Of a stretch of 64,000 bases of DNA, positions 53,849-62,536 are shown piece by piece (positions within the stretch are counted from its first letter, which is position 1; every line of letters begins with the position of its first letter). The stretch comes from Nocardia nova (GTDB taxonomy: Bacteria; Actinomycetota; Actinomycetes; Mycobacteriales; Mycobacteriaceae). The notes beneath the pieces are model-generated. The model searched no databases. It saw nothing but the letters and a program-made list of their open reading frames with translations, and was not told where the DNA came from. Position numbers and translations under genes: made by a program. The stretch covers positions 1 to 64,000 of the forward strand of contig NZ_PSZE01000016.1 in assembly GCF_002933465.1 (NCBI RefSeq). Reading direction: 5' to 3'.

Positions 53849-54755
53849 AAGAGGGTGTCTCACGTGGTTGTGATTCGGTTATGCTTATGCTGCGTCGGAT
53901 CCGGTTGTGCTGCATGATGTTCGACTTGTGGTCGATGAGTTGTCCGAACGCCTTCTCCCGGACGAGTTGTGGGCTTTGGTCGAGCCGCTGTTACCGGAGT
54001 TCACCCCACGTCCGCAGGGAGGTGGGGTGGCGCCGACCGACGAGCGTGCGGTGTTCACCGCGGTGGTGTTCGTGCTGACCAGCGGCTGCGCCTGGCGGAT
54101 GCTGCCATCGTCGTTCGGTGTCACCGTCCCCACCGCGCACCGCCGGTTCAGCGCGTGGACCGACGCCCGCCTCTGGCGGCGATTACACCAGGCGATTCTG
54201 GACGAGCTGGGCGGCAAGGGCTTGATCGGCTGGTCGCGAGCGGTCATCGACGCGGCGTCGGTGCGAGCCAAAAGGGGGACCTTTGACCGGGCCGAGCCCG
54301 GTCGACCGCGGCAAATCGGGCTCGACGATCCACGTCCTGTCCGATCGCGCGGGAATCCCTCTGTCCGTGGGCATTTCGGCCGCCAACACCAATGGCGCAC
54401 AAGCGCTGCGACCGCTGGTCAAAGCGATCCCGGCAGTCCGATCCCGGCGCGGCCCACGTCGGCGCAGACCGGCCGAGCTGCACGCCGACAAAGCTTACGA
54501 TGCTGCTGCCCTGCGGGAATGGGGGCGCGATCGAGGCATCGGCGTCCGTATCGCCCGCAAAGGGATCGAATCCTCCGACCGCCTCGGCCGCCATCGATGG
54601 GTGATCGAGCGCACGATAGCGTGGCTGAGCGGCTACCACCGGCTCAACATCCGCTACGACCGCAAGGCCACGCACTATCTCGGCTTCCTCACCCTGGCTG
54701 CGGCACTGACCTGCTTCAAGAAACTCGCGAAATCAGCGACATGAGACACGACCTT
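53849..54755 (+). mobile_element. IS5-family element (IS427-type), about 907 bp
   Basis: The ends are inverted: AAGAGGGTGTCTCACGT at the left and the complement of AAGGTCGTGTCTCATGT at the right, sharing AAG and GTGTCTCA. It contains one transposase frame split by a +1 shift. I see no obvious short target duplication. It lies between the repeat copy B and a small conserved gene. Confidence 0.82.
53907..54744 (+). CDS. IS5-family transposase in two overlapping frames
   Basis: The first frame (from GTG 53907) encodes the DUF4096-like N-terminus: ELWALVEPLLPEF, RAVFTAVVFVLTSGCAWRML and HRRFSAWTDARLWRRL, up to AVIDAASVRAKRG. At AAAAGGGGG (54270-54278) the reading moves to the +1 frame, giving LTGPSPVDRGKSGS and the DDE domain to the stop at 54744 (HADKAYD, HRWVIERTIAWLSGYHRL). 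Many IS427-type elements use programmed frameshifting here, and the A4G5 run would suit that, so it need not be a pseudogene. Confidence 0.85.
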
Positions 54756-54832
54756 CGGTGCCTCGCGGCGACACAGCAGGGCGGCGTTCGTTTGTTCGCC
54801 TGTTCAGGGGTTCGCTCGTCGGAGAGGTGAGT

Positions 54833-55045
54833 ATGGCCGATCATGAGGTGCGTCTGTCGACGAACGGTCTGTTGGTCGACAGAATCGATCTGGATTTCGA
54901 TGTGAAGATCGACGGCAAAGTGTTCGGGACCCTGAAGGTGTCCGAACGTGGGCTGGAATGGCGACCCAAGCACCGTCGCCGCCGCGGCAAGCATGTCAAG
55001 CGCAGCTGGAAGCAGTTTGGCGACTGGGCCAAAGGCGATGCCTGA
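54833..55045 (+). CDS. Small conserved hypothetical protein (70 aa)
   Basis: ATG 54833 has GGAGAGG 6 bp upstream; the longer frame from 54758 is not needed. Sequence: MADHEVRLSTNGLLVDRIDL and DFDVKIDGKVFGTLKVSERG, then a basic RRRRGKHVKRSW tail. Two short beta hairpins and a positively charged end suggest a nucleic-acid or membrane binder. No function known to me. Confidence 0.65.
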   Translation: MADHEVRLSTNGLLVDRIDLDFDVKIDGKVFGTLKVSERGLEWRPKHRRRRGKHVKRSWKQFGDWAKGDA

Positions 55046-55105
55046 ACCGACTTGAGGATGGAATCCGTTTGGGGGCGCGGCGCGGCAGGCATATTGATTG
55101 CCGAT

Positions 55106-55149
55106 ACGGCGAGGGTTGCCTCCTGCGGCAGAAAGGCACCCCTCGCCGT
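55106..55149. terminator. Hairpin terminator between convergent small genes
   Basis: ACGGCGAGGGTTGCCT pairs with AAGGCACCCCTCGCCGT across an 11-nt loop, with one bulge. It follows the 70-aa gene and precedes the convergent small frame that ends at 55156. Confidence 0.7.
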
Positions 55150-55155
55150 GGAATC

Positions 55156-55326
55156 TCACAGGGCGGCGGGCGGCTTCTTGTACCAGGCGGTGACCACGCC
55201 GACCAAGTGGACGATGTTCTGAGTCCGCATGATCGGGGCATTGGCGTCGGGTTCGAAGTCGACGTTGGCCTCGGTGGTGCGCCAGATGCTGGTCTCGGTG
55301 ACTGGCGCGGCCGATGGTCGACTCAC
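55156..55326 (-). CDS. Possible small protein or gene tail (56 aa)
   Basis: From GTG 55326 the minus-strand frame reads MSRPSAAPVTETSIWRTTEA, NVDFEPDANAPIMRTQNIVH and a C-terminal LVGVVTAWYKKPPAAL. The composition is protein-like and it ends just past the terminator hairpin. There is no clear ribosome binding site, so it could also be the tail of a deleted gene. Confidence 0.4.
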   Translation of the reverse strand: MSRPSAAPVTETSIWRTTEANVDFEPDANAPIMRTQNIVHLVGVVTAWYKKPPAAL

Positions 55327-55373
55327 CGGCAGGCCGCCGACTCCACAAGCGCGCAGTTATACTCCAGTGTTTG

Positions 55374-56423
55374 TCAGGGGCGGGGCAGTTCACCTGCGCG
55401 GGGGGCACTGTCGCGCACGGGCAGAAAATTCGTCAAGGTCTTCAGTCCGGGGAGGTCCAGTCCGCCGCCCTCGCGGGTGGCTCGGCCCAGCAGTTGTTGC
55501 AGCGCGGTGTTGAGCGGCGCGGCGACGCCGTGCAGGCGGGCGAGCAGTGCGATTTCGCCGTTGAGGTAATCGATTTCGTTGCTGGCCGCGCCGCGTGCGA
55601 AGCTCTGCCAGGTGGATTGGCGCCCTGGGGGTACGGTGTCTCGGGCGGCGCGTTGTCGGCCGGAGGCGGCGCCGAGCGAGGCCGGCTCGTGAAACGTGAT
55701 TCCGGCTGCGGCGAGAACCAGCCGGGCTTCGGTGACCAAAGCAGCACCGACCGCGGCCTTGGCGGATGGGTCGCCGCCGAGAACCTCGAGACCGTTCTTC
55801 ACGCTGTGCAGGATTTTCGCGGCTTTGTAGGCGCGTACATCCGGTACGGCCTTGGCGTGGAAGTTCGCTTTCCCGAGGTCGTCGACGAGAGTTGCCACGG
55901 CCCTTCCGCCGCGGGCAGAGTCGCCAGTGGCGAGTCCGGCGATCATCGCGCCGACGGTCGGGCTCGCGCCGACGTGAATTTCCCCGAGTCGCTCGTAGCG
56001 GGCGGAAACCAGCAGGACGGCGCCGATCACGGTAGCGAACCAGCGAGCCACCATGCCTTCGGCGGCCAACCCGTTCTGCACGGTCACCACCGGGATGTGG
56101 TCGGCGGCCAGGCCTATCACGGCGCCGTCGGAATTTCGAACGTCGCGCCAGGCCATGACCTCGGCGGCGGCACCCACATCCTGGGTTTTGGCGGTGAGTA
56201 CTAGGACGTCGCCGGTGTGCAACGCCAAGTCGTCGGTTGCCGCCGCGACGGGCAGGCGCACGTTCCGGATGCCCGTGGGGGTGTGATAGCTCACCGGGTG
56301 CTGCCGGAAGTGCCGCAGCGCATTGCCGCGGGCGATCAGTAGGACGTCCTGTCCGCTGTCGGCCAGTTCCACAGCCAGCGTCGTCCCGACCGCTCCGGCG
56401 CCGACGATCACATAGCGGGTCAC
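55374..56423 (-). CDS. Ketopantoate reductase family protein (ApbA/PanE-like)
   Basis: 349 aa from GTG 56423, overlapping the DUF1684 stop by 4 bp (GTGA); the frame open to 56510 is not used. The N-terminus RYVIVGAGAVGTTLAVELADSGQDVLLIAR is the NADPH-binding fold; KTQDVG and VVTVQNGLAAEGMVA follow; the C-terminal helical domain has KAAKILHSVKNGLEVL with the catalytic Lys. It is the last gene of the long minus-strand operon, so it probably reduces a 2-oxo acid from the pathway rather than serving pantothenate synthesis. Confidence 0.88.
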   Translation of the reverse strand: MTRYVIVGAGAVGTTLAVELADSGQDVLLIARGNALRHFRQHPVSYHTPTGIRNVRLPVAAATDDLALHTGDVLVLTAKTQDVGAAAEVMAWRDVRNSDGAVIGLAADHIPVVTVQNGLAAEGMVARWFATVIGAVLLVSARYERLGEIHVGASPTVGAMIAGLATGDSARGGRAVATLVDDLGKANFHAKAVPDVRAYKAAKILHSVKNGLEVLGGDPSAKAAVGAALVTEARLVLAAAGITFHEPASLGAASGRQRAARDTVPPGRQSTWQSFARGAASNEIDYLNGEIALLARLHGVAAPLNTALQQLLGRATREGGGLDLPGLKTLTNFLPVRDSAPRAGELPRP

Positions 56424-57187
56424 CGCGGTGCCGAATCGCTGTAGCGCAGGCGGGTTTCGCCCGCCCGGATAGGGATGTCGAGCCGGTTCGGGGCCGGTGG
56501 GAGCGGGCACAGGTAGTGGTCGGAGAAGGTGCAGGGGGGCAGGTAGGCCCGGTTGAAATCGACGGTGACCCGGCCGCTGTGATCCGGCGGCGGCACCGTC
56601 AGGAAGCGGAATCGCTGGGTTTCGGTGCCGTTGGTGGTGTCGGCGAAGGTGATCTGCGTGTCTCCCGCCGGTGTGCGCACGCCCTCGAATGCGATGTCAC
56701 GGCCGCCGACAGTGAGATGGATGCGCGATGCCGCGTTCTCACTGACGAATCCGTCGATGTGGTCGAGTCGCAGCGTGGCCGAGGTCTTTTCGGCGATGCC
56801 CTCGATCACCCATGCGCGGTCGGGAGCGAATGCGTCGATACCCGCCAGTCCGGTCCGGGTGGTGGCCTGTGGGTCGAACACCCGCAGCGCGAGTTCGCCG
56901 GCGCGAATCAGCGGTTGCAGCAGGAGGGCGCCGAGTACGTGTCCGCGGCCGGGCTCGAGTTCCACCCGGAACCCGTCCGCGTCCGCACCGACGGCGCGGC
57001 CGTCGACCGCAACCCAGGCACCGGGGAGGCCGTTGATGTGGATCGGCTCGTCGCCGAGCCAGTGGGTTCCGATCGCCGCGGCCAGTCCGTGCGCGGCAGT
57101 GGCGAGGGCGATACGTTCGGCCCGCCATGCGTGCCAGTCGGCCGACCACAGGTCGATGTCCGGTGTCGTGGATGCGGTCACGGTCAT
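56420..57187 (-). CDS. DUF1684 protein
   Basis: 255 aa. The DUF1684 signature near the C-terminus is VDFNRAYLPPCTFSDHYLCP followed by LPPAPNRLDIPIRAGE; an N-terminal DLWSADWHAWRAERI helix precedes a beta-rich core. The molecular function of the family is unknown; the conserved FNRAYxPPCxFSxxxxCPLPP pattern suggests a metal or ligand site with two Cys. It sits in the operon between the ABC ATPase and the ketopantoate-reductase-like gene. Confidence 0.88.
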   Translation of the reverse strand: MTVTASTTPDIDLWSADWHAWRAERIALATAAHGLAAAIGTHWLGDEPIHINGLPGAWVAVDGRAVGADADGFRVELEPGRGHVLGALLLQPLIRAGELALRVFDPQATTRTGLAGIDAFAPDRAWVIEGIAEKTSATLRLDHIDGFVSENAASRIHLTVGGRDIAFEGVRTPAGDTQITFADTTNGTETQRFRFLTVPPPDHSGRVTVDFNRAYLPPCTFSDHYLCPLPPAPNRLDIPIRAGETRLRYSDSAPR

Positions 57188-57238
57188 GCCTTTCCGATGT
57201 TTGGATTGAATGTAGCTGCGGGGCAGAGCAATACGAGC

Positions 57239-58915
57239 TCAGCGCGGGGCCGTGGCGCGCCGGCCGGGTATCGCCGCGAGCAGTCGCTGGGTGTACTCGT
57301 GCGCAGGGTTGCGGAACACCTCTGCGGCCGGGCCGGATTCGATCACCCTTCCGCGTTCGAATACCGAAACAGTGTGTGCCAGCTGCCCGACCACGGCGAG
57401 GTCGTGGGAGACGAACACGTAGGACAGGCCCAGCCGTTGCTGCAGATCCGCGAGCAGCGTGAGGATCTGCTGCTGCACCGAAACGTCCAGCGCCGAAACG
57501 GGTTCGTCGAGCAGCACCACCTCCGGCTCCAGCGCCAACGCGCGGCCGATCGCGACCCGCTGACGCTGCCCGCCGGAGAGTTCGGCGGGGCGTCGATCGA
57601 GGAAGGTGCGTGGTAGCGCTACCTGGTCGAGCAGTTCCAGGGCTCGTGCCCGGCGGCTACGCCGGTCGCCGATGCCGAAGGACACCAGTGGCTCGACGAT
57701 GCTGTCGCCGACGGTGAACCGGGGATCCAAGGACGCGAACGGATTCTGGTGCACCAGCTGAAAGCGGCGCCGCAACGGTCGCAGCCGCCGCCAGCTCAGC
57801 CCGGTGAGATCCGTGCCGTCGAAACGGACGGTGCCGGTCGTGGGTTTGGTCAGCGACATGGCGATGCGCAGCGTCGTGGTCTTCCCGGACCCCGATTCGC
57901 CGACCAGCGCATGGGTGCGCCCGGCTGCCACGCGAATCGAGACGTTGTCCAGGGCGAGAGTGGTGTGCGGCCCGGGAGTGCCACGCGCGGAACGGAATTC
58001 CTTGGACACCGCGACGAGTTCGAGGATCGGCTCGGCCACCTCCACCTCGTCGGGCCGCAGCGTGAACCGAGGTTCGACCCCCCCGCCGTGGGCGAGAGCC
58101 GGCGCGGCGGCGATGAGGCCGCGCGTGTAGGGGTGCTCGGGGTCGATCAGGATCGCCGCCGGCGTGCCCTCCTCGACGATCCGCCCGCGCCGCATCACCA
58201 CCACCCGGTCGGCGCGGTCGGCGGCCACGGCGAGGTCGTGGGTGATGATCAGCAGTGCGGTACCGCTGCCACGCACCAACGACTCGAGATGGTCGAGGAT
58301 GCGCGCCTGGACGGTCACGTCGAGCGCGCTGGTGGGCTCGTCGGCGATGATGAGGTCGGGCTTACCCGCCAGAGCGATGGCGATCAGCACGCGCTGGCGC
58401 TGGCCGCCCGACAATTCGTGCGGGTACCGGTGCAGATGGCGTTCGGGTTCGTCCAGCCCGGCCTGGTGCAGGGTGTCGAGCACCTCCGCATGCAGTTCGG
58501 GGCCGCGAAGGCCGCGCAGCTTCACCGCCTCGGCCACCTGCTTGCCGATCCGCTGGGTCGGATTCAGCCCGACCATCGGGTCCTGCGGAATCAACCCCAC
58601 CGTCGCGCCGCGCAGCGGTCTCAGAGCCTTCTCACCGGCTCCCACGAGCTCGGTTCCGGCGACGCGGACCGAGCCGCCGGTGATCTGTGCCCGATCGGGC
58701 AGCAGGCCGATGACGGCGAGTGCGGTGGTGGTCTTGCCGGACCCGGATTCGCCGACCAGCGCGACGATCTCGCCGCGGCGAACGCGCAGCTCGACATCCC
58801 GCACAGCCGGTTCGACGGTGCCCTCGCGCCGGTAGCCCACTTCGAGCCCCTCGATCTCGACGATCGCCGAGTCCCGCGTGGCCACGGTTTCCGCGATTGC
58901 GGCGGCGTTCGTCAT
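57239..58915 (-). CDS. Fused double ATPase of the second ABC importer
   Basis: 558 aa from ATG 58915, which overlaps the permease stop by 4 bp; the frame open to 59530 is not used. Two nucleotide-binding domains: Walker A GESGSGKT and signature LSGGQRQR in both, with Walker B LIIADEPTS in the first and VVLLDEPVS in the second. It lacks the long Cys-rich linker seen in the homologue at 12.6 kb. It powers the DppB/DppC-type permeases just upstream. Confidence 0.94.
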   Translation of the reverse strand: MTNAAAIAETVATRDSAIVEIEGLEVGYRREGTVEPAVRDVELRVRRGEIVALVGESGSGKTTTALAVIGLLPDRAQITGGSVRVAGTELVGAGEKALRPLRGATVGLIPQDPMVGLNPTQRIGKQVAEAVKLRGLRGPELHAEVLDTLHQAGLDEPERHLHRYPHELSGGQRQRVLIAIALAGKPDLIIADEPTSALDVTVQARILDHLESLVRGSGTALLIITHDLAVAADRADRVVVMRRGRIVEEGTPAAILIDPEHPYTRGLIAAAPALAHGGGVEPRFTLRPDEVEVAEPILELVAVSKEFRSARGTPGPHTTLALDNVSIRVAAGRTHALVGESGSGKTTTLRIAMSLTKPTTGTVRFDGTDLTGLSWRRLRPLRRRFQLVHQNPFASLDPRFTVGDSIVEPLVSFGIGDRRSRRARALELLDQVALPRTFLDRRPAELSGGQRQRVAIGRALALEPEVVLLDEPVSALDVSVQQQILTLLADLQQRLGLSYVFVSHDLAVVGQLAHTVSVFERGRVIESGPAAEVFRNPAHEYTQRLLAAIPGRRATAPR

Positions 58916-59805
58916 CGCTTCCACTCCTGCATCGTCTTGGCGATGTGATTGAGCGACAGCACGGTGAACACGATCACCGCGCCGGGCATCAGCGACACCC
59001 ACGGCGCGGTCACCAGAAAGTTGCGGCCACCGGCGACCAGCGACCCCCATTCGGCTTGCGGTGGCGCCGCGCCGAAGCCGAGGAAGCTCAGTGCCGCGAC
59101 GGCGATGATCGCGGTCCCGAAGTCCAGCACCGACAACGCCAGCACCGGCCCCCACGAGTTGGGCAGTACATGGCGCAGCAACACCCTCAGCCACGAGGCA
59201 CCGCCGGCCCGGGCGGCCTCGACGTACGGAAGTGTCTTGACGCGCAATACCTCCGACCGCGTGGTTCGCGCGAAGCCGGGCAGGATTCCGACCCCGACGG
59301 CGATGGCCACCGGGATGGTTCCGAATCCCAGCGCGGTCACGATCGCCAAGGCGGACAGCAGCCCCGGAATCGCCAGCAGGACATCGACTCCGCGCATGAC
59401 GACCGAATCGGTGGCCCCGCCGAAGAAGCCGGATACCAGTCCGAGGGCCAGCCCGGCGAGCAGGGCGATGCCGACGGCGATGAGGGCTGCCTGCACGGTC
59501 AGGCCCGAACCGTAGAGCGTGCGCGCCCACAGATCCCGCCCGACATCGTCGGTACCGAAAAGGTGTGTCGCACTGGGTGGTCGCAGTCGCTGGGCCGGTG
59601 CGGTGGCATACGGGTCGTAGGAGGTGAACACCGACGGCACGAAGGCCGAGGCGATCACACCCGCGACGATCGCCAGCGCTGCGACGAATCCGGGCCGGCG
59701 CGCCAGCCGCACCGCACTCCGGCGTAGCAGTGCGCGGCGTCGCGGTATCGCGGGATCCGCCGCGGTGACGATGTCCTCCGGAGCCTCGGCCAGGACCTGG
59801 ACCAT
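58912..59805 (-). CDS. ABC transporter permease, DppC type (second importer)
   Basis: 297 aa with an ATG start, one base after the DppB stop. After a helix it shows THLFGTDDVGRDLWARTLYG (DppC signature), then the coupling loop LPYVEAARAGGASWLRVLLRHVLPN and a C-terminal HIAKTMQEWKR. Confidence 0.93.
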   Translation of the reverse strand: MVQVLAEAPEDIVTAADPAIPRRRALLRRSAVRLARRPGFVAALAIVAGVIASAFVPSVFTSYDPYATAPAQRLRPPSATHLFGTDDVGRDLWARTLYGSGLTVQAALIAVGIALLAGLALGLVSGFFGGATDSVVMRGVDVLLAIPGLLSALAIVTALGFGTIPVAIAVGVGILPGFARTTRSEVLRVKTLPYVEAARAGGASWLRVLLRHVLPNSWGPVLALSVLDFGTAIIAVAALSFLGFGAAPPQAEWGSLVAGGRNFLVTAPWVSLMPGAVIVFTVLSLNHIAKTMQEWKR

Positions 59806-59806
59806 G

Positions 59807-60763
59807 TCAGCTCACCTCCGCTTTCGTGGCATGTGTGATCCGAGGATCCAGTAGTGGGTACAGCAGGTCGACGACCAGATTGACCAGGACGAATCCGGTC
59901 GCGGCGATCACGACGATGCCCAGCACCACCGGAATGTCTTTGGCCAGTACGGCTTCCTGCGCGAGCCGGCCGATCCCGTTGCGGCTGAACACCGTTTCGA
60001 CGACGATCGCGCTGGTTACCGTCGTGCCCACCAGAAGTCCGAGGATGGTCAGCGCCGGGAGCAGCGCATTGCGAAACGCGTGCCGCAGTTGCACTGCGGA
60101 CCGCGACAGGCCCTTGGCCCTGGCGGTGACGATGTACTGCTCACCCAATGTCTCGTCGAAACTGTGGGTGAGTACCTGGGCCAGCTGGGCCGACGACGGT
60201 AGGGCCATGGTGACGACCGGCAGCACCTGCGATCGCCATCCGTTACTACCCGACGACGGCACCCAGCCCAGGTCGAAGGCGAAGACCTGAATAAGTAACA
60301 GCGCCACCAGGAACGAGGGGATCGCGACACCGAGCGCGGGTATCCGGTCGAGCACCATCCGCAGCGGCCGGAATCGGACGAACGCGGCGAGGTAGGCGAC
60401 GATGGTGCCGACCACCACCGCAAGAGTTCCGGCGAGGACACTCAGCAGCAACGTCCCGCCGAGCCGGTCGCCGATCAGCTGGGTGACCGGCGTATGTTTG
60501 GCGATCGAGGTGCCGAAGTTGCCGTGCAGTGCCCCAGTCAGCGCGGTGATGTACTGATCGAGTATCGGCCGGTCGAGTCCGTACTCCGCCTTGGCGGCGG
60601 TGAGCTGTTGCGGTGTCAGCGAATCGGTCTCGATGCCGGCCGCGCCGAGCTGGATCGAGACCGGGTCACTCGGCAGGAGATACAGCACGACGAAGGTGAG
60701 TGTGAACGCCGCCCACAGCACCACGACGGCCTGTGCGATGCGGCGTGCAGCGTAGCTGGTCAA
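59807..60763 (-). CDS. ABC transporter permease, DppB type (second importer)
   Basis: 318 aa with a TTG start. A first helix, then LLPSDPVSIQLGAAGIETDS, followed by DRPILDQYITALTGALHGNFG and a coupling loop with DETLGEQYIVTARAKGLS. It pairs with the DppC-type protein. Confidence 0.93.
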   Translation of the reverse strand: MTSYAARRIAQAVVVLWAAFTLTFVVLYLLPSDPVSIQLGAAGIETDSLTPQQLTAAKAEYGLDRPILDQYITALTGALHGNFGTSIAKHTPVTQLIGDRLGGTLLLSVLAGTLAVVVGTIVAYLAAFVRFRPLRMVLDRIPALGVAIPSFLVALLLIQVFAFDLGWVPSSGSNGWRSQVLPVVTMALPSSAQLAQVLTHSFDETLGEQYIVTARAKGLSRSAVQLRHAFRNALLPALTILGLLVGTTVTSAIVVETVFSRNGIGRLAQEAVLAKDIPVVLGIVVIAATGFVLVNLVVDLLYPLLDPRITHATKAEVS

Positions 60764-60792
60764 GGTATTTTCCTTCTCTCGCGGGGACGGCG

Positions 60793-62484
60793 CTAGGGTT
60801 GAATCCAGGTGTCGTCGAGGGACAAGAAACTCTCGGAGGTGAACCGGAATCCGTTGACCTGGTTCCTGATTCCCGCGTACTGCAGGCGCTCGAAGAGTGG
60901 GAAGGTGACACCGTTGTCGATCAGGACGTTCTGCAGCTCGGTGTAGATCCGCTGTCGCTGCGCCTCGTCGGTGGCCTGTACCGCCTCCGTGAACAGATCA
61001 CGCACCCGGGCCGCGGTCGCGGGGTGCTGGGCATTCCGGGCCAGAGCCTTCGAATTCGCCAGTTGCTCGACGAGAATGTATTGCAGGGCACCCGGATCGG
61101 CACGGGTGAAATAGTTTTCGATGAGATCGTACTGGCCGCCCGCGATGGCGCCGGGGCGTTCCGCGTTGGTGACCACCTTCAACTGCAGGTCGATGCCGAC
61201 CTTGCGCAGCTGGTCCTGGAACAGCTCGGCACCGGGGCTGGACGCGGTGATCAACTGGGTAAGAGTGAGCCGCTTGCCGTCTTTCGACCGGTACTGGTCG
61301 CCTGGTGCGAGGCGCCATCCGTCGGCGTCGAGGAGCCGCCCGGCCTCCTGTGGGTCGTAGTTCAGTTTGGCGGCCTGCGACACGAAATAGGGTGTGGTGC
61401 TGTCGAAGGGGCCGCCGACGGCCGGATAGTCGGATCCGAAAATCGTTGTGGCATATGTCTTCACGTCGATTGCCTTGTACAGCGCCGCGCGGACCTGGTC
61501 ATCGGCCAGCGGATGTCCGTCCGACACGTTCGGATACAGCGTGTAGGAGACGCCGGGCAGCGGCCGCGACCGCAGATAGGCGCCGGAGCGCGCAATCAGC
61601 TGCCGGTCTTCGACGGTAAACGGATTGCGCGGCCAGGCGATGTCGATCTGGCCGGAGACCAGGTTGCCGGTGCGGACGCTGTCCTCCGCGACGTAGCTGA
61701 CCTTCACTCCGTCCAGATAGGCCTCGCCGGTGTTCTTGCTCAACGCCGAACCCCAGTGGTAGCCGGTGCGCCGGCTCAGCGAGACACTCTCACCCGGCAC
61801 GTATTTGTCGAGGACGAACAATCCCGACCCGGCGATGTCGCCCTGGCAGCGCTGCTGCGGAGTCTTGCGGAACGACGCCGGGGACAGCAGGGCCAGGTTC
61901 GTGGTCGAGGTCGCCTGCAGGAACGACGAATTCGGCTGGGAGAAGTGGAACTTCACCGTCTTGGCGTCGACCACTTCGGTCGATTCCAGGCCGACGATGT
62001 AGCTCGCGCCGAAGACCGTGCCGTTGGTCCGACGGGTCTCATCGAGGAAGGCGTCGAAGTTGGTTTTGACCGCCGCGGCGTCCAGGGACGCGCCGTCGGC
62101 GAAGGTCACTCCGTCGCGCAGAGTGAAGGTGTAGTCGCGGCCGTCTGGGCTGATCTGCCATCCGGTGGCCAGCCAGGGCACGATCGCCCCGGTGTCGGGG
62201 TTCTGATCGGTCAGGGAATCGGCGAAATTGCGGACCAGTGAACGACTCTCGATCCAATACACCTGAAATGGATCGATGCACGGGAAGGCCGCGTTGTCGG
62301 GCCAGAACGCCAGCCGCAAGGTGCCGCCGCGTACCGGGTCACGCCCCTCTCCGGAGGGTCCGCTGTCGTTGCCCCCACCGCCACAGGCACTCGCGAGCAG
62401 CGCGGTGGCAGCGGCGAGCGCGAATGCCGCGGTGCGCCATCGGCGCTTGCGGCGGTGCGGGGTGGGCTTCATGAAGGTCGGCAT
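60793..62484 (-). CDS. ABC transporter substrate-binding lipoprotein, family 5 (second importer)
   Basis: 563 aa from ATG 62484, chosen for the GAGGA element 8 bp upstream; the frame open to 62526 adds 14 residues. Basic N-terminus, hydrophobic core and lipobox LLASACG. SBP_bac_5 pattern: RGGTLRLAFWPDNAAFPCID and VPWLATGWQISPDGRDYTFTLRDGVTFADG, with the AGRLLDADGW block. A FPCIDPFQVYW segment differs from its counterpart at 9.1 kb, so the two importers likely bind different ligands. Confidence 0.93.
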   Translation of the reverse strand: MPTFMKPTPHRRKRRWRTAAFALAAATALLASACGGGGNDSGPSGEGRDPVRGGTLRLAFWPDNAAFPCIDPFQVYWIESRSLVRNFADSLTDQNPDTGAIVPWLATGWQISPDGRDYTFTLRDGVTFADGASLDAAAVKTNFDAFLDETRRTNGTVFGASYIVGLESTEVVDAKTVKFHFSQPNSSFLQATSTTNLALLSPASFRKTPQQRCQGDIAGSGLFVLDKYVPGESVSLSRRTGYHWGSALSKNTGEAYLDGVKVSYVAEDSVRTGNLVSGQIDIAWPRNPFTVEDRQLIARSGAYLRSRPLPGVSYTLYPNVSDGHPLADDQVRAALYKAIDVKTYATTIFGSDYPAVGGPFDSTTPYFVSQAAKLNYDPQEAGRLLDADGWRLAPGDQYRSKDGKRLTLTQLITASSPGAELFQDQLRKVGIDLQLKVVTNAERPGAIAGGQYDLIENYFTRADPGALQYILVEQLANSKALARNAQHPATAARVRDLFTEAVQATDEAQRQRIYTELQNVLIDNGVTFPLFERLQYAGIRNQVNGFRFTSESFLSLDDTWIQP

Positions 62485-62536
62485 CGGGATGTTCCTCGCG
62501 ACGAAACGAAAAATGTTGATGGACACCGAACCGGGA

